From Cylicocyclus nassatus (lineage: Eukaryota; Nematoda; Chromadorea; Rhabditida; Strongylidae): DNA of 64,000 nucleotides. The stretch spans positions 88,058,636-88,122,635 of the forward strand of contig CATQJL010000112.1 in NCBI GenBank assembly GCA_958299035.1, written 5' to 3'. Below are positions 31,185 through 42,396 of this stretch, piece after piece; positions within the stretch are counted from its first letter, which is position 1, and each line of letters opens with the position of its first letter. The position numbers and the translations under genes are program-made. The notes under the pieces were generated by a model. That model did no database searches, was not told the DNA's origin, and worked only from the letters and a program-made list of their open reading frames with translations.

Positions 31185-32430
31185 CAAGATTGGTATGATA
31201 ACTTTATTGACTGACGTCGACGTTTCGGCAATCTACGCCTTCTTCGGAGCCTGGAAATACGAAGTCATAAGTGTCATAAGTGTCTATCCACTCAGACGTC
31301 AAATGTCAGGAACAAAACAAACCCAGGAGATTAGTTAAAGACATTATCGGGCCACAAGAACACATACTCACCTTAGACGCAATACAATAGGTAGCTGGAG
31401 CACAGACCACCTTATGCAAAATTGGCCTCCAACCTCTATTTATACGCCTGGACCTGACCTCAGTCAAACCCAGAGAGGGCCTGATAAGGCGCGAGTTCGC
31501 TGGTGATTGCAAGGCACTCGTCTTTTCTGTTCATTTTAGGATTTTTCGCAGCAAGCCAAAATGCTTCTAACGTTTTGCGTGCCAGGAGTTTGGGCTCAAA
31601 CAACAAGATCTTTACTGCAATCTGAACTTCAGCATTTTCATGACGGCTTACCCGATGTTGTTTCAGTGGTGTGGAGGGCCTTGATTTATTAAGGCCATCT
31701 AGATGTTCCTTGATGCGAACACAGAGAGGGCACCCGCTCTCCGATGTAGGTGCTCCACATGATAAACATGTGATCCGGTAAATCACTCCTAACACCATAC
31801 AATCACCCCCTCTGCTATATGGGCATAATACACACCTAGAGTCAAACAAATACGGTCATAGATACGCCGGCGAACCAGTCGGCGCTTCAAATCTGGGGGT
31901 GATATATGGACCACTCTAAAGGCCTCTTGCAAACCCGCGCGTTGTACGCACCGCCGCACTGCACGGCAAGCAGAAAGGAATCTTGTCCGCTATGGTAGCT
32001 GGATTGATACTACTGCTTAAAGAGCCGCGTTGTCGGGCAGAGCGCCACCGGAGTAGCCTTTTGATTTGGCGATTTGGGAAGCCATGATCAAAGATACGGC
32101 ATGCTCCTGGCTCCCAGAAGAGACTCGGGCTGAGTGTTGAACACATTTGCAATGACTGAGGTCAGGTCACTCAGGCGCATAAACAGAGGTTTGAGGCACA
32201 GTTTTGCATGAAGTGGTCGGTTCTCCAGCACCTATTGTGCTGCGTCTAAGCTGAGTATGTGTTCTTGGTGCTCTGATAATGTCTTTAACTAATCTCCTTG
32301 TGTTTGTTTTGTTCCTGGCACTTGACATCTGAGTGGATAGACACTCATGACTTCGTATTTCCAGGCTCCGAAGAAGGCGTAGATTGCCGAAACGTCGACG
32401 TCAGCCAATAAAGTTATCATATCAATCTTG
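31185..32430 (-). mobile_element. Penelope-like element with inverted terminal copies
   Basis: The tail of a minus-strand PLE (31185-31460) is repeated in opposite orientation at 32160-32430, with words such as TGATAACTTTATTGACTGAC and GCCGAAACGTCGACGTCAG. Between them lie a GIY-YIG frame and an RT-linker remnant. RT itself is missing. Confidence 0.8.
31460..31849 (-). pseudogene. GIY-YIG endonuclease remnant of PLE
   Basis: The frame shows VIYRITCLSCGAP, then CPLCVRIKEHLDGLNKSRPS, KTLEAFWLAAKNPKMNRKDE and CLAITSELAPY. The YIG box is read as a different peptide; TACATCGGAGAG (Y-I-G-E) exists in another frame at this point, so a pair of small indels has scrambled the motif while the frame recovers. 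Arg, Glu and Asn positions remain. Upstream minus-strand sequence (32152-31916) resembles the cysteine-bearing linker after PLE RT. Confidence 0.85.
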
Positions 32431-32533
32431 GTCAAGCTCAGCAATCACCGAAAAGTGTCTACAACGATGCTAAGATTCAAGGAAAACCGAACCTTCACCA
32501 ATAATTCTATACCTTATCACCGAAGACTCTACC

Positions 32534-32556
32534 NNNNNNNNNNNNNNNNNNNNNNN
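32534..32556. other. Assembly gap of 23 N
   Basis: Short N run just after the PLE unit. Confidence 0.98.
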
Positions 32557-32944
32557 CAGGAACATACCAACTGAGTAGGAGAAACCCCCCCCCCCCCTCC
32601 CTCCCAAAAAGAGGAGAAAAAGCTGCATTGAATGACACATTAGTTGTGCGCTGTTTAATGTTCTGTGAGTGTTAGGATCTCAAAAATATAATTTTGAAAA
32701 TTTTGGAAAGCCAGCTATAGGTGACAAAAAAATTTCACTACATTGCACTTTGTTTACGCTATCTAACAGCTGTCAAAGCTTTTCCAGAAGTTGACAATGA
32801 AGATTCTAAAAAATTGCCAAAGTTGGGCATGGCAAAACGACGGGTTTGAAATTTCGGCAATTATCTCAGAAATCACCAAACGGTCCCAGAACATGACTGG
32901 TAGAAAGAGGAAAAAACTGCTTCTGATAGGTCTTTAAAAAAATT

Positions 32945-33486
32945 GGTCAGATAATCACCGGGGGCAGGCGGTCCGCAAACTCGCGCTTTTCTGCAGGCGG
33001 TCAGCAGAATTTTGGGGCGTGACCAAACCTTCAGCGGGCGGCACTTGCTTTACTGTCTAATGTTCTGCCAGCGGGCAACAATACAGCATTTTTTGCAAAC
33101 GCTCGGCAGATAATTTCTCAGCGAGCGCTGGCCAAACTTTCAGCAAGCGCTCGGACTCTTTCTAAGCAGTTTCGGGTGTACGTCGAAAAAGAGTGAGACT
33201 CTATGTGGCAGAGGTTCATTGACGGTTTAATTACTCAAGTTTGGAGTACCTTCCCGGGGCTGTGCGGTCCTTCACAAAGGACAGTGCGGTCACAATAATT
33301 TTGCATATTGAAAAAAATTTTCCGGGGGTTTGGCGTCAGCCTCTTTCTGAAGTTTTGGAATTATGGGCCCACAAACAATTTAGGAAACATACAAGAAAAA
33401 TATTCGGAGTGCATGGCTAACGCCATGCATCAGTAAATTTTTGTACCTTCCCCCTCTCCCATACGGAAATCCTGGGTACACCACTG
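32945..33486. mobile_element. MITE fragments
   Basis: From 32947 the sequence follows one copy of the TA-type element found nested at 49395-49972 (CAGATAATCACCGGGGGCAG), without its far end. Near 33455-33486 stands an isolated end GGTACACCACTG like the right end of the element at 46339-46704. Confidence 0.55.
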
Positions 33487-33489
33487 GGT

Positions 33490-35110
33490 TTACATATGTT
33501 TGCAAACTAGTCGTTGCTTTGAGTCTGAGGGCGGTATATCGACCACTTCAAGGGCCTTTTGCAAAGCGCGCGATGTACGCGTCGCCATAGTCCCCTGTTG
33601 AACTCACTTGACACAAACGGCAGGTAGAAGGGAAATTTATTTATTTATTTCTTAAATGCATTTATCGATGAGCCAAAGGAACGTGGTTATTACAAAAAAA
33701 CATCAATAAACACAGTCTTAATGTAAAATCATATGCATCTCCAGTGGTCTTCTTGTCATCAGGTTTAAGCAACACTTCAAGTTAAGTATGGCATCTTTTC
33801 GATGTATATGTGCATATGTGAAAAAAGATAAACTACCGCTCTTCAAGAAGCGTGGTATGAAAGCCTTGATCTTATCGCTACAAGCGATTTAAAGAGGAAA
33901 TCAGCAAAGCATGGGCAAAACTATGCGTGCTCGACGGACCCTCCTTCAGCTTCATCTTACATCGCTACCATGCATGAAAATACATATAGCATTTGAAGTA
34001 AAAACAACTTGCTGTGTATCAAGGTGTGAGAACCTTGAGCTTATTGCTTGCAAGCGAATCTAGAGAGGAGAGCAGCAAGCGAATGGTCCAATCTTGCGTG
34101 CTCGGTGGCCAACTGGGCAATCTCTTTCAGCTTCTTCTTACATCGCTACCTACATTAGGTCATTCCGAAGGTAATGTCCCTTTTTTTAAGTGGACGCTAC
34201 ATTTCGTTTCGCTACATTTCGAGGCAAGTTTGGAGATCTTTGATGCAGCATTTCATTCTCTTTTTAGGTTATATGACCAATGCACAATATTCGATAAGCT
34301 CCAAAAAATTACCAAAATCTGTGACCCATGCTTTTTGAGAAGGTCAAATTTCACAATTTTTCTAAATTTTTACAACAATCCTCCGAAGAAGTCCGGTGGA
34401 TTGAGCAAAACTCATGGATAGCAGCACAATTTTTTCACACTTTCCATAGCTCGTCATGACTTTTGTAGAGATTTTTCAAAAAAATCACCGAATTTTAGCA
34501 GGCTTGTCTAAGACACAAATGCATCAAACACCAAAATTTCTTTGGATTTTTAAACTTACAAAGGTGGATTATGGCTTGACCCTGAATTCACAAAGCAAAT
34601 GAGCGCTTACCGCTTCAAATTAGCAACTTTCGGAAATTTCGGGTACAACCTGGGGCGCCCTGTACACCTGAATTACAATGATCTTATCCCGGAAAACTTT
34701 TGAGTCGGAAACCGAAAACAACTGGCAAAAAGAGGAGAAAAAGCTGCATCGAATGACACCCGACTTGCTTGCGGGTTGTTGTGTGAGGTTTGAGTTGTCC
34801 AATATTAAATTTGATTGCACTGAAAAATTGATTCTACAAACTCTAAGAAGCAAACTAAGGAAAAAATTGCTTTGTGTCCTATAGGGTTTGCTCTATTTAT
34901 CTGTTACTTGTAAATCTTCAGGGAGTCAGTACGAAAATATAAAAAAATAGTCGAACTTGACCATGACAAAAGGCATGAGTCGCAGGTTTTGGTAATTTTT
35001 TGAGAGCTTTGATTATTATACTATGAATTTACAAGCATTGAAAAGAAGACAAAATGCTGTATCGACTGATCCCAAGAGCTCTTGAAAATCTTGATTCCAC
35101 GAAACGTGGC
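33490..35110. repeat. Dispersed repeat region, no gene seen
   Basis: 33530-33600 matches PLE linker sequence upstream of 31850. 34020-34430 and 34540-34880 belong to a dispersed family with CCAGGTTGTACCC or its complement, also at 36340-36660 and 44090-44640. Open frames are short and not recognised. Confidence 0.45.
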
Positions 35111-35124
35111 GTTCAATTGAAAAA

Positions 35125-35440
35125 AGCGACATTACTCGTTTTATGTTATTTGTGTCAGATCCAAGTTAGTACGGTGGTATCATTTATTGACCTTAGGTTT
35201 CGGCAAAGTCGTCGTCTTCGGAGATCTACGTTCCACCGCGGTGTTAGTGAGTCAGTCAGTAGCCGCACAAAGCAGACGTGTCGCCCGTCTACTTTGTGCG
35301 GCTACTGACTGACTCACTAACACCGCGGTGGAACGTAGACCTTCGAAGACGACGACTTTGTCGAAACGTAAGGTCAATAAATGATACCACCGTACTAACC
35401 TGGATCTGGCACAAATAACATAAAACGAGTACATCAAGAT
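35125..35440. repeat. Near-perfect palindrome made of two PLE tails
   Basis: Arms of about 153 bp meet near 35282. The right arm ends in the PLE tail signature GAAGACGACGACTTTGTCGA and GTCAATAAATG; the left arm is its complement. Unlike the other inverted tails, almost no spacer remains. Confidence 0.85.
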
Positions 35441-35479
35441 GCCCAGGTTCAAAGAAGAGAGAACTTGGAACTTGAAGCG

Positions 35480-36640
35480 ACATTACTTTTGGAACGACCT
35501 GATATAAATATTAGGTTTGTCCGAAAGTTCGCACTGTTTCCCAGACCCATGCTCAAACCACGCAGAATGAAGACTATCCGATGCAGAATTTATTCCTATT
35601 TTTAGTGGTTATGTTATTGTTCAGATTCCCTTAGTGTCCGCTCAATAATCGGCAGGGATCTGCAACCCATGATTTTTACCCATCTTGAGGCTAATTTTTA
35701 AAATTTCGGTTTTCAACTTTTGGACTACCTTTGACAACAGTTGCATAGAATAAACAAAATGCAATATAATACATTTTCCTGGCATCTCTGGCTGTGTGAC
35801 AAATGTAGACGGCTTATATATATAACGTAATAAGATTTCCGTCGGATCATTCCGTCGGATACCACTTGATAACGCCAACAAAATATCAACTGCCACGCGG
35901 GTCTCTAGAGTGATGGAGTTGTGTACGAGGAGATACCTCAAACTTGGGTAATTAAGCCTTTATTGACAAATATAAAATTCAAATAAACGATATTGCAAGC
36001 GAAATATAATACCAGCTTAACATGAGATTCTTATTAAGGCAAAACGTTAGGGATAAAATACTTGATATGCTTTTGGTCTAAATAAACTGAAAGTCAATGC
36101 GACTATGGCAATGATAGACTGAGTAAATCTAGCAAGCAGGACTAACTGCATGAAGCAAACGATGAACAGTGACGCGCGATTCATCGTAAGGAAAAAATTA
36201 CCAGCTGCGAATTTCTCGCTCCTTTTTCATAGGTGCAGCTGCAGTCTAAAGCGTGCAGAAAAAAGAATAGCTGCTGCGCTTGAATACTTACTTTGCAAGT
36301 AAAATATATAATTTTACAGAATATACGAATTATGAAAATATTGGTCGAGTTTCTCGACAAGCTGGCTTCTCAAGATTTTTGAAAATATTCCTGATGCTAT
36401 CAAGCTCCATCTTTGGGTATCTCAATCCTCACAGAACTACAAACGACTAGCAATCAAGGTGTCATTCAAGATTTGATGCAGCTTTTTCTTCTCTTTCTGA
36501 TGGGCTTTTTTTTCTTTCTGATTTGTATAATACCTGAGGATAAATTGTTATAACTTTTGTTTTTGGGCGCTCCCAGGTTGTACCCAGAAAATTCGGAATT
36601 CAATATTTCGAAGCGCTAAACGCTCAGTTGTTTGCTAAGA
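35480..36640. repeat. No gene seen; dispersed repeats
   Basis: 35650-35770 is a diverged relative of the 30345-30575 repeat and 36340-36640 of the family at 44340-44640. The remainder is AT-rich without clear features. Confidence 0.4.
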
Positions 36641-37253
36641 TTAGTGCTGTTGTGTTGGTGATTACAAGTGATCAGTTGTTCCTCATAGTGATCTGTCTCG
36701 GGTAATCGATTGTAACTCAGAGTTCGCGGGAAATAAGCAAAGGCGTTCACTCATGGGCTTAGTTCATTCGCCTCTCTTATTTTTATTGGTCCGTTATTCT
36801 CTAATCAATACTCCTGACTTCACTTGTGCTCCCACCGAGGAACGAAGACTTCGAAGTGTCCGAAGCTGAAGGACACAACAGTGGCGATCAGGACGAAGCA
36901 CACGTGGAGTCGAAGAAACCGCAAAGAGTAGTTAAAATCTCACGGCAGCAGAAGCAATCGATCAGAATGGCGTGGGATCAGAGGAGATGCTGATCATGCT
37001 GAAGGAGTTCAAAGAAGACCAACGAAGCCCCAGAGAACTTATGAAAGAAGGAAGAAGAGAACTATTGGAGATATTGAAGCACATTACTGGTAAAGCAGTA
37101 CCTCAACCGGAATTCCGAATGTGATGTCCGCGCTCAGCAACAGGATCGAAAAGTTCTACTTCGATCCCGAGGCAGATATGTGCTTCAGCACGGTACGCTC
37201 GCTACAAGGAAGTCTTTGTAAAAGACGCGAAGCAGCTCACAGAGAGCGCCAGA

Positions 37254-37727
37254 GTGAGGCTGTTGTACGAAAAACTGGACAAGGATTGTTTCGAAACATA
37301 TCAGAGGCATGTACTATCGAAAGAGGTAACCGCCATCAAATTTGAAGAAACGGTCGAAACAATGAAGCAACTGTTCGACGTGAAGGTCTTCGAGCTGGAG
37401 AAGGCGGATTCCGAAGATACCGGTCGAGTGAACGAACTGTGCGAAAAGGCGAAGATCTATGAGCTGGACAACGGTGGGACCAAGTGCCTCCTGTGTATAT
37501 CTAAATTAAAGAGCCAGAAAGAGGCTGAGATTAGGCAGCGACTCATTGCCGTCCCGGATAAAGAATACAAGGCCGGAAGAAAAATGTCGCTACAGGAGTT
37601 GTACCTGGAATGCGAAAACTTCCTGAGCCTCAAGAAGGATAGTGAGGTTGTAGCTGGGTGCTTTGAACCCGTCGAACCAACAAGCAAGGAAGTGCCGAAA
37701 AGTGAAATGTTAGAACTGCTGTGGTGA
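37254..37727 (+). pseudogene. Gypsy gag remnant
   Basis: A 157-codon frame rich in Lys and Glu: TVETMKQLFDVKVFELEK, RQRLIAVPDKEYKAG and LYLECENFLSLKKDSE, comparable in position and style to Gypsy gag before the nucleocapsid part. The next frame carries two zinc-knuckle-like clusters (HFSKDC and CKKCKKTSHKEKFC), so a frameshift near 37725 splits gag. Confidence 0.75.
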
Positions 37728-37755
37728 ACACTTTTCCAAAGATTGCCAAGCTAAG

Positions 37756-38382
37756 ATGTGGTTTTGCAAGAAATGCAAGAAGACAAGTCATAAGGAGAAG
37801 TTTTGCGAAGAAATGGCGGAGAGAATGCTTACTCAGCAGCATTCAAAGCGAAGAAACAGAAACAGTGATAGTCGCAAGACGAAAAGCTCGAACAAAACAC
37901 GACGACATGTGGACAGCGTCGCGAAGATTGCGAATGCAATGATGGAGGTGAACTCAACACGCATGTACATCGAAGCAAGAGTGAATAGCCATCCATTCAG
38001 TTTTTTGCTAGATACCGGACCAGACATCACAATTTTGAACGAATCGACTTGGAGAAGCATGGGCTCGCCTCGGCAGGAGAACACAAACATGGTCGTCAAG
38101 AATGCCAGTGGAGGTTCCATGAAAGTTTGCGGAAAAGCGTGGTGTGTATATGAGATCAAAGGATCTAGGAAAAAGCTACGCATATGTGACACCTCACAAC
38201 TCATTGCTAGGACTGGAGCGGATTCAGAAAACGAAGAATTGTCCTATCACTTGAGCAGGATGGCTGCTGAAGTGAAATTGAAACAGAATGATGACGTCGC
38301 TCAGAAGCTGAAAGAAACCTACCCAGAGGTCGCAAAGAAGGACTGGGATTGTGCACGAAGGGAACGCACACGTGAGAGTTGA
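37756..38382 (+). pseudogene. Gypsy nucleocapsid and protease remnant
   Basis: Starts with the cluster WFCKKCKKTSHKEKFCEE, then a retropepsin-like segment FSFLLDTGPDITILNESTW. The usual DTGA is DTGP. The tail (KLKETYPEVAKKDW) matches the linker before RT. It ends at a stop where RT should follow. Confidence 0.8.
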
Positions 38383-38399
38383 CAAAATCGTTCGCTCAG

Positions 38400-38990
38400 T
38401 GTTAGGCTTGCAGGCCTGTCGCCCATGCTGCGCTTGAAGCTGTCGAAAAGGAGTTGGATAAACTATTGGTGAAAGTCATAACTCCAGTGACACACAGTAA
38501 GTGGGCAGCTCCTATCGTACGCGTCAGGAAGGCGAGTGGCAAACTGCAAGTGTGTACTGACTTCTCAATCGGACTCTACAAAGCGTTAGAGTCGTACGAT
38601 GATCCGTTGCCACTACCGGAGGAAATATTTATATCCCTCAATGGAGGCACGGTGTTTTCGCAGTTAGATCTCTCGGACGCCTATTTGCAAATCGAGTTGT
38701 CAGAATAAGCGAAGAAAATGGTCCTAATAAATGCGCGTAGAGGACTGTACCAGCACGACGGACTGCCGTTCGGAATATAAACAGCACCAGGGATCCTCCA
38801 GCAAATCATGAACAAGATGGTGAATGGTCTGCGAGGAATAGCACCTACTTAGACGACATCTTAGAAACAGAAGAGGAACACATGGAGAATCTGTTGACTG
38901 TGTTTGCAAGATCGCTGAACATGGATTCAGAATCCGTTTGGAGAAATATTCTTTTGAAAAGCCAAAGACACGATATCTTGGCTTAGAATC
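38400..38990 (+). pseudogene. Gypsy reverse transcriptase remnant
   Basis: First frame 38454-38708: HSKWAAPIVRVRKASGKLQV, FSQLDLSDAYLQIELSE. A stop follows, then other frames give GLPFG, TAPGILQQIMN and an intact YLDDI box near 38847. At least two stops and one shift make it non-functional. Confidence 0.82.
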
Positions 38991-39049
38991 GAAGCAATTC
39001 AGAATATGGATTAGCCGAAGAACGTCGCTCAATTGCGAGCTTTTCTTGG

Positions 39050-39640
39050 CATGATGACGTACTATGCGGCGTTTATGCCAAAGACTAAAGACCTGCGCGG
39101 ACTAGTGGATGCGATGCTGAAGAAAGACGCGAAGTGGGAATGGTCAAACACACCAAGAAGCGTTCGAAAAACTCAAGAAGATTTTGTTAAGTGAGCTGAA
39201 TCTTGCTCACTATGATCCAAGGCAGAAGATAGTTGTGGCAGCAGACGCCAGCGACTACGGTATCGGATGTGTGATGTCGCACAGATATGCTGATGGATCC
39301 GAGAAGCCATTCGTACATGCATCGGGGTCTCTCACGAAAGCAGAAAAGAATTATTCGCAGATCGAAAAGGAAGCGTTGGGAATTGTCTTCGCAGTCAAGA
39401 AATTCCACAAATATATATTCGGACGAAAGTTTCTGCTGTTGACGGACATCAACCATTGCTAGCCATCTTCGGTGAGAAGAAGGGAGTCCAGTCTACTCCG
39501 CTAACCGACTCATGAGATGGGCTACAATTTTGCTAGGATATGACTTCGACATAGAGTATGTCAGGACTACGAAGTTTGGACAAGCAGATGGCTTGCCACG
39601 GTTGATGAAGAAAAATCAGAATTCCGAAGAAGACGTCGTA
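39050..39640 (+). pseudogene. Gypsy RNase H remnant
   Basis: Frame 39184-39462: [49 protein letters not shown] and LLLTD, the RNase H signature order. The frame is lost at the expected TDHKPL box by a small deletion. Downstream pieces (DIEYVRTTKFGQADGL-like) are in other frames. Confidence 0.82.
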
Positions 39641-39779
39641 ATAGCTGCCTTGAGAACGACGTAAACTTCATGTTAAAGACTGTATAAGGAAACTACCAGT
39701 GACGGCATCAGATGTGCAATCCTACACGAAGAAGGTCCAGTGCTAAGAAGAGTAATGACCTAGTGAAGAAAGGAGAGTG

Positions 39780-40175
39780 GCTAGACGTGAATGGACGATT
39801 GGCACATTTTTGAAATTGAAGGGAGACATTGTCAATCGTAGAGCAATGTCTGATATTAGCCGAAAGGGTTGTGGTACCCAAGGAGCTTCGAGGAAATGTT
39901 CTGAAGGAACTGCATAGTGAAGAAGCTGGTTCAAACTTATCTATTGGCCGAGTATGGGCAAGGATTGCGAAGACTCGGTACGAAGATGCACGAAATGTCA
40001 GGAATTAGCCAAAAAATCCGACAAAGGTGCCACTAGAAGCGTGGCCATCGCGACTTGAGTATGGCAGAGAATATACATCGACTTCGGTGGACCCATGCAA
40101 GGAGTTTTCTACTTGGTCGTGGTAGATGTCTACAGCAAGTGGCCGGAAATGATCGAGATGAGCAATATCTCGGCC
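39780..40175 (+). pseudogene. Gypsy integrase remnant
   Basis: CTKCQELAK (zinc Cys pair) and then IDFGGPMQGVFYLVVVDVYS with the first catalytic Asp. The remainder of the core is absent: the frame continues straight into RTE reverse transcriptase. Confidence 0.78.
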
Positions 40176-40660
40176 TGCGAAAACTGTAAAGGCTTTGAAG
40201 AACTTGTTTGCGAGATATTCCAGTCGAACCTTTGTTTTGCGGACGACTTTGTTCTCTTTTCGAGTAGTATTATTGAAGCAGAAACGATGCTAAAGGAACT
40301 GAACGAAGTAGGGAAGAAGATCGGATTGCGTATAAATCGGAAGAAGACTCATCAATTCATGAAGAACGCCCTTTGCGAAGATGCAGTAATGAAATTGGAA
40401 GGCACTCCTATTATGGAGACGTCTTCTTACGTGTATCTCGGACGTTCGATGAACATGAAGAACGACTTGAGGGAAGAACTTAACAGGAGAAGAAGAGCAG
40501 CCTAGGCCGCCTTCGGGCCTCTGAAAAAAGCCACCGACCAACTGACGGACCCGGAGCTTCTTGCCCACCTGTTCGACTCAACCGTTCTTCTGGCGCTTTG
40601 TTATGCATCTGAGCATACCTTCGATAGTCTAGAGACAGGGCGTCAAAAGTGAAGGTTGTT
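40176..40660 (+). pseudogene. RTE-type LINE reverse transcriptase fragment
   Basis: Contains SNLCFADDFVLFSSSIIEAE (FADD catalytic box), LNEVGKKIGLRINRKKT, SSYVYLGRSMNMKNDLREEL, RRRRAA and, after a stop, ALCYASEHTFDS. This order is that of nematode RTE RT. It is joined in frame to the integrase piece at its left. The element's N-terminal endonuclease is absent. Confidence 0.85.
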
Positions 40661-41875
40661 CTCACAAAAAGTAAAGGTTATTTATAAAAGATCAGAGAAG
40701 AAGAAAAGACGAAAAACAGATATAAAAGGCAAAAGAAACTGCTGAAAACCGGATAAAAACGCTTCAATGAGGTTTGAAATCTTTCATTTGGCGGCTTTTC
40801 AAGGTGCAGGGTTTTCGCTCCAGGACCACGAATTCGCAACACGGAAAACGAGGAAAAGCTGATGTCTTTTTTGTGATTGTTTCAGAAAAAGCCATTCTTG
40901 GAAGTTGTGGTCATCAAGAAGAAGATAAACAAGAAAGAGATCGGTAATAAATGCGCAAAGTTCCTTTTTTCTAAGTCGAAATGCACGTCAAGGCCAAATC
41001 TAGTTTTTGATGCGTCCTTTAAATTTTTACCCCCGCACTGACGTTCCTGTTTCCTGGGACGTTGTCTGGATTGTTGCGCTTGTTGTTCTGAGCAACAGTC
41101 GTCCAAGCTGGAAAAAAATCGCTGCGAAAGCACTAAAGCAGAACAAGTTTCAAAAAACTACACTTTTTACGATCTCTCGCAAAAAATTCCACCATAATCG
41201 AAGAGATAAGGGCGTGGTTGTCCGCACTATGAACAGAAGCAAGATCATAGATTGCACGAAAAAACCTCATGAAAAGAGTTGAACTAAAAAAAAACAAGAG
41301 ATTTTCGAAAACAAGTTTTTTGCCCGATCTCACGACCAAATCAAAAAATGTAGTTTTGGGACGTTGTCAGCGTGAAAATAAAGATCAAGACCTTTAAAAT
41401 GATACATAGCTTGCTAAAATTGGATTCGAAACAGCGAAAAAAGGGTACCAGAGCCAAATGCCCCGCGCCCTGCGTTTGGGGTAGCGAGGTAGCGCGCAGC
41501 GCGCGGAGACGCAGACGAGCAGCGGAGCCAGACCAGAGCCGACGGGGCGTTTGGCTCTGGTCGTAGACTCGTTTTTTAAAGTTTTCCTAAACTTTTAAAA
41601 CTCGATTTTGGTCAGATATGAGGTTAACTGAGAAATGTTGTCCTGACTTGTGGCAAAAATTGCAGAGAAATCTTCTTTTTACGTGAAAAAGGCTGTGAAA
41701 ACGCAAATTCTCGGTTTCTCTGCAATGACCTAGAAAAATTGTTCCCTACATTTGCTTTATTAACATTCATTTCGATATAGTTAGGATAATAACATCCGGG
41801 CGAAGCCCCGGATGACAACTGTTTTTTTTCTAGGTGAAGGTTGTGCCCCCTCATAGCCCTTAAAGTGAAGGTTAC
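40661..41875. other. Interruption between RTE parts, no gene seen
   Basis: About 1.2 kb of AT-rich sequence with the word GTGAAGGTT near both ends, a GC-rich near-palindrome at 41450-41570 (GAGCCAAATGCCCCG and CGGGGCGTTTGGCTC) and a Helitron-end-like word ATCCGGGCGAAGCCCCGGAT at about 41790. Probably inserted elements of unknown type. Confidence 0.4.
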
Positions 41876-42373
41876 CAGAGTACGTGGCTCTATGTATCGA
41901 AGGTATGCAGCTGAGACTTGGGCTGACACCGTAACCATGTCGAAAGCTCTACGGACCACCCACAGAGCGCTCGAGCGCAATCTTCTGAAGATGACCCGAC
42001 ACAAGCAACATCTAGTCGAACTTCGCTGTGCGGATATGAGAAGAATGTCCCGTCTTCGTGACCCAGCGGATTACGTTGCAAAAGCGAAGCATTGACGGGC
42101 CGGTCACATTATGAGAAGAACACACGACAAATGGACACTAAGAACATCGGGGTGGATTCCTCGCGACGCAAAACGTCCCCGAGGAAGGCCCTCAACGAGA
42201 TGGGCAGACTTGTTCGTGGAACGGATGAACCAGCTGAGAAATCAGCTGGATACGACTTTTGCACTTGGAACTCGTGGACCAGCCACCGACGTCAGCCAAG
42301 AAGATCGTGGATGTCTGAAGCGAGGGACAGGGAGAAATGGAAATTTCTGAGCTGGGGCCCGCACGTCACGTGA
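41876..42373 (+). pseudogene. RTE-type LINE C-terminal fragment
   Basis: Shows YAAETWADTVTMSKALRTTH, RMSRLRDPADYVAKAKH, a stop where Trp is usual, AGHIMRRTHDKW, WIPRDAKRPRGRPSTRW and, one frame over, WGPHVT before the final TGA. This is the conserved end of RTE ORF2. It continues the fragment at 40176-40660 with slight overlap (ALCYAS and YAAETW). Confidence 0.87.
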
Positions 42374-42396
42374 AGCCGGGTCATCTAAGTATCTAA

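Larger units (their letters stand above)
36640..40175 (+). mobile_element. Decayed Gypsy-type element fused to RTE sequence
   Basis: Gag, zinc knuckles, protease, RT, RNase H and integrase pieces follow in the Gypsy order on the plus strand. A stretch at about 36645-36835 starting TGTTGTGTTGG may be the 5' LTR but no 3' LTR exists because the integrase runs into RTE LINE sequence near 40176. This family is related to, but clearly different from, the copies at 2659 and 20271. Confidence 0.8.
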
